DNA of 64,000 nucleotides from Miscanthus floridulus (taxonomy: Eukaryota; Streptophyta; Magnoliopsida; Poales; Poaceae): the NCBI RefSeq assembly GCF_019320115.1, contig NC_089584.1:102720320-102784319 (forward strand), in the 5' to 3' direction. The notes beneath the pieces are model-generated. The model did not search any database, had not been told where the DNA came from, and saw only the letters and a list, made by a program, of their open reading frames with translations. Shown here one piece after another: positions 56,425-64,000 of this stretch. The first letter of the stretch is position 1. Each line of letters begins with the position of its first letter. A program made the translations under genes and the position numbers.

Positions 56425-59400
56425 AACTGGACCGGCTTCTACGGGGAGTCGAGGAGGGAGCTTCTCTACTAGAGTTGGGAACTAATGGAATTTCTAAGTT
56501 TCCATAGCAGTGCTCCATGGTTATGCGCTGGGGACTTTAATGAGATATTGGATGCTCAGGAGCAATTCGGTGGAGTCACACGACCCGAGAGACAGATGGA
56601 TGGATTTCGGGATGTTGTTGATATATGTGGCTTCTCTGATCTTGGCTTTTATTGGCCTGCCTTACACATGGGACAACCGGCAGCAAGGGGATCATAATAT
56701 TAAAGTCCGGTTGGATAGAGCCTTTGCCAATGGAGGTTTCAGTGAAATGTTCGATCCGAGACACAAAAGTTTGGCATGTGCAAACAACTGAATCAGATCA
56801 CTGTTGCCTTGTAATTGAGTGCTTTTGTGCAAAGAAGAAGAGAAGAAGGCGTAATTTCAAATACAAGAACATGTGGAGGAGGGAGCCTTCTTATATGAAA
56901 CTAGTGCAGGATACTTGGGGTGATGCGCACTTGGTCCGCAACCTGAGTCAATTGCAACATACGCTGGGGCGAATTTCGTTCCACGATTGGGAACGTGATG
57001 TCTTTGGCTCGGTAAAGCAGGAGCTAGCAAGTCTGAGGCGGGAACTGGAAGATGTCCGTAGTCATTCTCTACGTGCTGGCCCATCTAACCGAGAGAAGCA
57101 GATTATGCACCGAATTTCGGAACTGTTGGCTCAGGAAGATATCATGGAAAAACAAAGGTCTAGGATCGCCTAGCTAAAGGATGGTGATAGAAATACGAAG
57201 ATGTTCCATGCAAAAGCAAAGGAGCGTGCAAAGGTGAACCAGATTACTGCTTTGCGCGACCCTGATGGTGAATTGCGAACGAAACAAGAGGAGCTGGAGG
57301 GGTTGGCGTCAGCTTTTTATACAGAGCTATTTACAGCCCAACTTGATGCAGCTCCGGAAGGTGTGCTGGCCCATGTGCCAACACGGGTATCGGATGACAT
57401 GAATGATTCACTGGTGAGGCCGTTCACGGCACAGGAGGTGGAGCGGGCCTTGGTCATGATGGGGCCATGCAAAGCACCAGGCCTAGACGGATTCACAGCT
57501 GGTTTCTACAAAACACATTGGGAGACGGTTGGGCCGAGCGTCACCAATGCGGTTTTGGATTTTTTGAATGGGGGGCAGCTACCGGATGCTATGAATCAAA
57601 CAACAATCGTCCCTATTCCAAAAACAAAGCATCCGTAGGAGCTCAAGAATTTCAGACCGATATCTCTTTGCAATGTCATTTATAAGATATGCTCCAAAGT
57701 GCTTGCTAACCGGTTGAGGCTCTTTTTGGATGATATCATTTCTGCAGAGCAAAGCGCATTTGTTCCCGGTCGATTGATTACGGACAATGTGCTAGTAGTG
57801 TACGAGTGTACTCACTATCTAAAAAGAAAGAAGGGCTAGTCTGGAGCATGTGCAATCAAGCTGGACATGGCAAAGGCGTATGATAGAGTTGAGTGGCCCT
57901 ACCTTCAGGGCATGATGCTGAAACTAGGTTTTGCTGAAGAATTTGTTAACGCTGTTATGAGGTGTGTTACTACAGTGTTGTTTTCAGTCCGTGTGAATGG
58001 CCAATTATCTCGTTTGTTCCCATACCTGTTCTTGATATGTTCGGAAGGATTATCATGTCTTCTACGATCAGTGGGGCCGTTGCACTTGGCAAGAGGAGTG
58101 AGGGTGGGGATCCATGCCCCTTAGATCTCTCATCTTTTGATTGCAGATGATTGTATTGTGTTCTCAAAGGCCTCGAAGAGGAGTGCTGAACAGCTGCTAG
58201 AAATTCTCAATATCTATAGCCGAGGGTCGGGACAACTAGTAAACAATGAGAAGTCTGCAGTTTTCTTTAGCAAGAATTGCGATGTGGAAGTTAAAAATGC
58301 AGTGAAATCAATTTTACACATCAACACGGAGGCGCTGGCAGAGAAGTACTTGGGGTTGCCGACCGCGTTGGGTGAGGGTTTACAATTTCGACGAAATATC
58401 GTCGAAATTTCCGAAATATCGTCTTTTTCGCTGAGGTCCGAAATTTTTTTTTTGTATCGGTCAAAATTTTTCGGTTAAATTCATCTTTCACTCTAAAATT
58501 ACACCAAACCACACTAAAATGACCCTCCATATCATCTAGTCTTATCAAAGCCCTAAATTTCTTCAAATTTATTTAATTTTCTCACTCACACATTGGACGG
58601 CACTAGTATATGCAGCTCGCCCACCGTCAGCACACTGTATTACCGCGGCTCTACTTCTGTGATATATTATGTTATTTCGTCGATGTTATATAAATTTATG
58701 ATGGATGATGGATTATAGAGTTTTTCTAGTGAAATGATGCCAAATTTGTTTAAAACTCAATTTAAATTTATTTAAATTTGAACCGATATTTACGAAATTT
58801 CTGAAATTTCGTATTTATCGCTGGGGACCGAAATTTTTTTCTTACCGGTATTGTAAACCCTTGGGTCGGGTCATGTCTAAAGCTTTTGAGTATATGCCGA
58901 CTAGAATCAGAAAGCTGCGTTGGTAGAGAGGTACTGTTAAAATCTGTCGCCCAGGCAGTACCAACCTACCCAATGAGCTGTTTTTTTTATCCCAAAAGAT
59001 ACATGCGAGAAGATGGAGTCTGCAATCTCTAATTACTGGTGGGGTGGCTCGGCAAGTAGCAGGCATATTCACTGGCAGTGGTGGGAGCTACTGACCCAGC
59101 CAAAACCACTTGGGGGTATGGGTTTCAGAGATCTCAGACTTTTTAACATGGCGATGTTGGGTAAACAAGGCTGGCGTTTGATTGAGAAGCCAAACTCGTT
59201 ATGGGCCAAAGTTTTAAAAGGTCGATATTTCCATGATTCAGACTTTCTGTCAGCTACAAGGAAGGAACATGCAAGCCAAACGTGGCGTGCTATTCTGGCT
59301 GGGAGAGAGGTTTTGAAGAAAGGCCTTATCCGCAGAGTGGATGATGGAAATTCAGCAAGGATTTGGCAGGATCGTTGGATCCCTAATCACTTTGGTGGGA

Positions 59401-60650
59401 AACCGATCACCTCGGGCCAGAATGAACCGGTAACAATGGTGTCAGATCTATTAACACCGAGTGGTGCTTGGAATGTGGAATTGATCAAACACGTGTTCGT
59501 GGAGGTGGATGCTCATGCGATCTTGAGTACACCGGTGAGAGGAAGGGGTGAAGATGTCTGGGCTTGGGAACCAGAGAGGTGCGGTCTGTACACTGTGAAA
59601 TCGGGCTACATACTACTTTATGATGATCAGTGCAAACAGGTTGAGGAGCACAGGGCATCATCCTCAAGTGATATCACATGGTCACGGATTTGGAAAATCA
59701 ATGCTCCGCCGAAAATGGGGGTATCTTGGTGGAGAGTGGTGAATGGATTTCTTCCAACCCGTGGGGAGCTGTACCGAAGACATATTGAACCCATACCACA
59801 GTTTTGTGAAGTATGTGGGGCAGACGATGAATCGATCAAGGATGCCTTGCTAGATTGTACGGTGGCTAGAGCCTTTTGGGAGCAGGTTAAAGTTTTTACG
59901 GGTGTAATGATACCCATGCTGCATCCAATGACTTGGCCTCAGGACATTGTGGATCCAGATGTGATTACAGCCAGAGATGCAGGAGTTATTTTATGCGGCA
60001 TGTGGTCCGTTTGGATGTCAAGGAACAATCGCCGCATGGAGAAGAGGGAGTACCTGTGAAGGTAGCTGCTCGGTGGGCAATTGACACTGCATTCGATCTC
60101 TGGCAGTTTGCCCATCCAATCAAAAACCCGAAAGCTCCGGTGAGCAATCAAAGAGCGTGGCAAGCACCGGAGTGAGAGTGGATAAAGTGCAATGTAGATG
60201 CTGCTTTCTTTGCCGAAAATGGAATGGCGTCTTAAGGAGTGGTTCTGCGAGATCATGAAGGGAGAATGTGTGGAGGCAGAGCAACTTGGTCTGATCACTG
60301 CCTCAGTGCTTTAACTGCGGAAGCTGTGGCTTGCCGGGATGGCCTGCTATATGCATTGGAAAGAGGAGTGTGAAGATTGAAGATGTAATCCGACTGCCAG
60401 GTTTTGGTCCGGCCGGCTGTGGAATAACCGAACAAACCAAAAATCGGAAGTCGATTCCTTGCTGAAGTAGATGGAAAACATCAGCCGGAGCTTTGAAGCT
60501 TTTGATTTCTCTTTCATTAGAAGAGATTGAAATCGATTAGCTCATGAATGTGCTCGTTTAGCTTCCCATGATCACCGAGTGGAGGAGTGGTTTATAACTC
60601 CACCGGGCCTTAGGGAGACTGTAGACACCGAATGTAATCTGGTTCATGGC
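56425..60650 (+). pseudogene. LINE ORF2 (endonuclease, reverse transcriptase, RNase H)
   Basis: The endonuclease begins only at GFYGESRRE (56430), so its N-terminal catalytic part is missing. Its C-terminal part shows WLCAGDFNEIL and, after frameshifts, YTWDNRQQGDHNIKVRLDRA and ESDHCCLVIECF. RT blocks are [58 protein letters not shown] and LIADDCIVFSKA; the Asp pair is intact. About 15 residues, with the usual GLRQGDP block, are deleted near 58015. An open 348-codon frame (59013-60059) carries the RT C-terminus and zf-RVT domain (WSRIWKINAPPKMGVSWWRV, FCEVCGADDESIKDALLDC). RNase H (IKCNVDAAFFAENG, TAEAVACRDGL) follows with stops. Confidence 0.85.
58375..58861. mobile_element. MITE inside the LINE RT region
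   Basis: The ends AGGGTTTACAAT and ATTGTAAACCCT are perfect 12-base inverted repeats. Inside each end are GAAATTTCNGAAATNTCG-type repeats. The flanks TGGGTG and TGGGTC form an imperfect short duplication. Removing the insert rejoins the LINE coding sequence (YLGLPTALG to MSKAFEYMPTRIRKLRW), so it jumped into the LINE after the LINE inserted. The class is uncertain. Confidence 0.75.
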
Positions 60651-60677
60651 TAATATATGAAGCTACGGCTTTTCCCT

Positions 60678-60688
60678 AAAAAAAAAAA
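60678..60688 (+). other. Poly-A tail of the LINE
   Basis: A run of 11 A follows GGCTTTTCCCT. It marks the 3' end of the LINE. A target duplication was not recognised. Confidence 0.75.
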
Positions 60689-60689
60689 G

Positions 60690-60776
60690 CATACTCCCTC
60701 CACACAAAAAAGAATAAAAATCTTACTCACGGAGGAGTCAGATAATCCAACATTTTAATCAAATATTTATAATAAA
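60690..60776. repeat. MITE fragment (CTCCCTCC type)
   Basis: GCATACTCCCTCCACACAA starts a short AT-rich piece typical of grass MITE ends. The other end is not present before the CACTA terminus. Confidence 0.4.
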
Positions 60777-60789
60777 CACTACTGGAAAC

Positions 60790-61322
60790 AGAGACTTTGC
60801 CGAGTGCAAAATTCTTTCTCGAGTGTCAAAAATCGGGCACTCGGCAAAGAATTGCACTCGACAAAGAGTTCTTTGCCGAGTGCCGGGCACTCGACAAAAA
60901 AATACACTCGGCAAAGAACTTCTTTGCCGAGTGCCAGACTCTCGGCAAAAGCGCAGCACTCGGCATAGGATGACCCGCGTAACGGTGTTCGGTCATGTCC
61001 TTCTTTCCTGAGCGCCTGCTGTTAGGCACTCGGCAAAGTTTTTTTTTAAAAAAAATCTTTGCCGAGTGTCCCAGATCTGGCACTCGGCAAAGATTTAAAT
61101 TTTTTTTAAATTTCTTTGCCGAGTGTTCCAGATCTGGCACTCGGCAAATTTTTTTTTTGAAAAATACTTTACCGAGTGCCCCTGGCACGGCACTCGGCAA
61201 AGATTTATTTTTTTTAAATGTCTTTGCCGAGTGCCCTGTGAAGGCACTCGGCAAAGACAAAATATTTAAAAAAAATTCAAAACCCTCTTTGCCGAGTGCC
61301 TTATTCGTGGCACTCGGCAAAG
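60790..61322. repeat. Subterminal repeats of the CACTA element
   Basis: About 19 copies of TTTGCCGAGTG or its inverse CACTCGGCAAA alternate in direction, forming small hairpins such as CTTTGCCGAGTGCC ... GGCACTCGGCAAAG separated by 10-20 bases. In the family these are binding sites for the element-encoded regulatory protein. Confidence 0.9.
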
Positions 61323-62009
61323 TTTTTTTTTGTTTTTGGCCTCCAAATTTTTTGTGCAGCCCTTTTAAAGCACCAGGAACTCCTAGTTAGAATTTGGGGA
61401 TTTTTATGACTTTTTGATATATTTAGTTACTTTATTTCATTTACTTGAATTTTTTCGAAAAATATAATTTTGAACTACACGTGGTACGAATAATGAAATT
61501 TAATGATTCAAAAATGATAGTTATGTTACTGAGTGTAATGTGAGGCCGTACCCAGTAATGGACCCGAAATTTTGGACATCTTGTTCACGAAACATGACCG
61601 CGAACTTGCGTGCGAAGTGTTTTTAAATTCTATAAAAAGCAAACGAAGTCCGAAAATCATAAAACTTGTTGAGATGTCGTGATATCATATGTGGAGGCTA
61701 TGATAAAAATTTCAGAAGATTTCGTGCACGTTGTTACGTACGATGCTTACAAACCAAGACATCTCTACATGTGATATCTGCTCGCGCCGCCCGCACGCCT
61801 GTGCTGCCCGCGCCGCCCGCGCGCCCGCCGCCCTATCCCCGGCCACGCCCTGCCCCCGGTTGCCCTAGGCCGGCCCTACCCCCCGACCGGCCCTACCCCC
61901 AGCCGGCCCTGCCCTCGGCCCCGTTCCCGACTCTGACGACCCCGACTCCGACCCTGACGCCGCTCGCCCCTACCCCTGGCGCCCGTCAGGTATGCCTTCT
62001 CTCTTGTTG

Positions 62010-62268
62010 TTGTCGTGGTAGTGATAGTTGTAGTAGTATTAGTTGTACTAGTAGTGCTAGTGGTAGTAGTAGTATTAGAAGTAGTGGTAGTAGTAGTATA
62101 ACTAGTGGTAGTAGTAGTAGTAGAATTAGTGGATGTAGTAGTAGAAGTAGTGGTAGTAGTAGTAGAACTAGTGGTAGTAGTTGTAGCAATAGTGGTGGTA
62201 GTAGTAGTAGAACTAGTGGTAGTAGTAGTAGCAATAGTGGAAGTAGTAGTAGAAGTAGTGGTACTACT
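62010..62268. repeat. TAG/GTA-rich trinucleotide microsatellite
   Basis: Imperfect (GTA)n with interspersed GTGGTA and GAACTAGTG variants runs over about 260 bases. It lies within the CACTA leader. Translations in all frames are homopolymer-like (Ser, Val or Thr runs) and are not genes. Confidence 0.9.
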
Positions 62269-62710
62269 TGAATATATTCTTCTGCATGGATTGATATCCA
62301 AATTACATGGCTTCTCTTGAGACATATGTGCTTGTCGGCCATCGTGCAGCTGTTTTTTGCAGGTTTTGGAAACCTCATCGTGTAGGGGAGGTTCTGCCGA
62401 TTTTTTTTAAATGACAGTATTTTGTTCCATTTTTATAGAGAAGAGCCCGTCGGAACCGAGTTGGAGTTCCCGTCGTCGTGCCGATCTGCCTGCACCGCGC
62501 CGCCTCACCACTGCACCGACCCGCCACGGCTCCGCTAGCTTGACTCCGCCGCCACCCTAGGTATAACCTCTCTTTCCGTACCATGGTCGTAGATCGCGTA
62601 ACCTAGTTAGGCGTCTCTCGTTCGAAAGAGATATGGTTGGAGGTATGCAGATCTTTGCATATCTATGACCGTATCTGTTTTGGATTGTCCATGTTTTTTA
62701 GACAGCCTGC

Positions 62711-62900
62711 GAATGCGTAGATGGGTTAGTTTCCATGGTCTGCTACCGTCCGAGACAGAGTTTCGGCATCACCTCCTTGTTGTTCTCTGGATACGCACTC
62801 TTCTTTGGCAGGATGTGTATCTGGAGAACAGCGGGGAGGTGCTGCCAAAATTCTGTCTCGGATAGGAGTAGAGCATGGAAACTAACCTCATCTACGCATC
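62711..62900. repeat. Imperfect 190-base hairpin in the CACTA leader
   Basis: Arms 62711-62800 and 62811-62900 are inverted copies, roughly 80 percent paired by eye, with a loop of about 10 bases. Paired blocks include ATGCGTAGATG, GGTTAGTTTCCATG, CCGAGACAGA and AGCACCTCC-like segments. It lies about 100 bases before the transposase start. Confidence 0.75.
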
Positions 62901-62999
62901 TGTGGGTGGGATTTGGACCTATCCTCACCTATTAGATAGTAGAAACACCATGTAGATGCAATTGATGATTACATTACTCACTGATACATATGTTAGAGG

Positions 63000-64000
63000 A
63001 TGGATGACCGTCAGTGGATGTACACAGGCTGGAGAAGTCAGAGTGATTACACCATGGAATGGATGAACAAGACCGATGCTTTCTTGAACAGTGCATTTAG
63101 CAAGGCTGCTAAAGGACATTGCCTAGTTTTATGTCCTTGCAGCAAATGTGGAAACAGGAGGAGGGTAAACAAGGTGGAAATGGGTAAACATCTTGTGAAG
63201 AATGGATTTACGCCGGACTACACCCGGTGGGTCTACCATGGTGAAGCCCATCGTATGAGAGAGGAGGTGGTGAGACCACGGGTGGAGGCTTTTGATGCTG
63301 ATGTTGGGGTACCAGATATGTTAGATGACTTTCACCAAGGATAGTTTGATGAGGGACGTGAGAAGGAGGAGATGGAGGTAGCCGCACAGGCGTTGTACGA
63401 CATGATGGACTCGGCACAGAAACCCCTTCATGATTGGTCAATGGTGTCTCAACTGGATGCCATTGGACGCTTAATGGGGTTGAAGTCCGAGTTAAACTTG
63501 AGTCGACCTAGCTTCGATAAGATGTTGGCCGTGATTGGCACCCTGCTTCCGGAGGGCCACATTCTGCCAAAGAGCATGTACGAGTCACAAAAACTCCTTC
63601 GAGCACTTAAGATGTCGTATGAGTAGATACATGCTTGTCCGAAAGGGTGCGTCCTGTTTAGGAGAGAACACGAGCATGCAAAGTTCTGTCTAAAGTGTAA
63701 ATCCTCTAGGTACCTGGAGGTAGACTCTGATGATGGCCAGAAGAGGCGACTTACGATCCCTGTAAAAATCCTACAGTACCTTCTGTTCCTACCGAGGATC
63801 CAACGGCTATACATGACCGAGGAATCCGCGAAACAGATGACATAGCACAAAAATGGCAAACGGTACAATCCTGACAAGATGGTACATCCATCCGATGGTG
63901 AAGCTTGGATCTACTTTAATGACAAACATCGTGACAAAGCAGATGAGGCTCGTAATGTACGTGTCGCGCTGGCAACAGATGGGTTCAATCCTTATGGAAT
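63000..64000 (+). pseudogene. TNP2-type CACTA transposase, N-terminal part
   Basis: One frame runs from the ATG at 63000 to the window end. The first domain (MDDRQWMYTGWRS, CPCSKCGNRRRVNKVEMGKH, GFTPDYTRWVYHGEAHRMRE) is the transposase-associated zinc domain seen in TNP2 proteins. After an acidic linker the Transposase_21 core begins (LPKSMYESQKLLRALKM, IHACPKGCVLFRREH, FCLKCKSSRYLEVD, MVHPSDGEAW, VALATDGFNPYG), including the first DG catalytic motif near the end. Three TAG stops (63342, 63624 and about 63843) break it, at places where Gln, Gln and Trp are usual. No frameshift is seen. Confidence 0.9.

Larger units (their letters stand above)
54890..60688 (+). mobile_element. L1-type LINE, full span but decayed
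   Basis: A GC-rich leader (54890-55218), ORF1 with a DUF4283-like region and zinc knuckle, ORF2 with endonuclease, RT, zf-RVT and RNase H regions, and a poly-A run at 60678-60688 give the layout of a plant L1 element on the plus strand. Stops, frameshifts and two deletions inside ORF2 show it is inactive. A 487-base MITE sits in the RT region. Confidence 0.85.
61323..62999 (+). other. CACTA 5' region: leader, GC-rich block, microsatellite, hairpin
   Basis: No coding exon is certain. 61780-61985 is a C-rich block whose frame is Pro/Arg/Ala repeats. 62440-62560 is GC-rich and ends CACCCTAG with a GT right after, a possible non-coding first exon with donor site. The microsatellite and hairpin are listed separately. 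Confidence 0.45.
60777..64000 (+). mobile_element. CACTA (En/Spm) transposon, 5' part, continues beyond the window
   Basis: It starts CACTACTGGAAACAGAG, is followed by dense subterminal repeats and later by a TNP2-type transposase reading rightwards. The other terminus is not in the window. Elements of this type move by cut-and-paste with 3-bp target duplications. The transposase frame is broken, so this copy would need help from another copy. Confidence 0.85.

Noticed and set aside
61666..62378. Frames of 130-201 codons with Ser, Thr or Leu/Val runs
   Set aside because: They come from the trinucleotide microsatellite and the C-rich block before it.

Overview
The window looks like nuclear DNA of a grass (Poaceae, most likely a panicoid/Andropogoneae type). 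The evidence is spliced genes with GT-AG introns, a grass-type DUF6598 gene, a plant mitochondrial CoA-carrier gene, and grass-type Ty1/copia, Ty3/gypsy, LINE, CACTA and MITE sequence over nearly everything else. I saw no bacterial gene, rRNA, tRNA or CRISPR array. About 85 percent of the window is transposon-derived.

Bases 1-16978 are one long-LTR retrotransposon with only gag remains. Its 3' LTR starts at 4485, is about 7 kb net, carries an internal duplication, and is split by a palindromic insertion (9584-15084). This element ends inside the reverse transcriptase of a minus-strand Ty1/copia element (16979-25191), whose pol carries a foreign LTR fragment (about 17591-18893). From 25192 comes the 3' end of a plus-strand copia element of SIRE/Maximus type. 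Its 3' LTR (25669-27863 and 45435-45737) is split by a nested stack: a long solo LTR (27864-45434) that received a 3.3-kb non-autonomous LTR element (29689-33009, with a CACTA remnant inside) and an 11.4-kb Ty3/gypsy element (33111-44542, perfect 5-bp TSD). The gypsy element has two RNase H regions, as in the Tat lineage. Between integrase and 3' LTR it carries a six-exon reading frame on the opposite strand, and one of those exons is interrupted by a Mutator-like foldback MITE with a perfect 9-bp TSD.

Bases 46663-53064 form a small gene island read on the minus strand: a broken DUF6598 gene (one frameshift, one stop) and an apparently intact seven-exon mitochondrial CoA carrier of 344 residues. 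From about 54890 a decayed L1-type LINE (two ORFs, internal deletions, a MITE in its RT, poly-A at 60688) is followed by the 5' part of an autonomous-type CACTA transposon (60777 to window end). That CACTA has about 19 subterminal repeats, a TAG-rich microsatellite, an imperfect 190-base hairpin and a TNP2-type transposase frame broken by TAG codons.

The dead reading frames share a decay pattern: most stops are TAG codons where family members have Gln, as expected from C-to-T change at CAG (CHG methylation) sites. The most unusual items are the spliced antisense gene bracketed by 48-bp direct repeats inside the Tat element, the palindromic LTR pair with a 17-bp filler, and the CACTA hairpin. 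Exon limits were placed by hand from splice sites and reading frame, and family names come from recognised motifs, not from a search.
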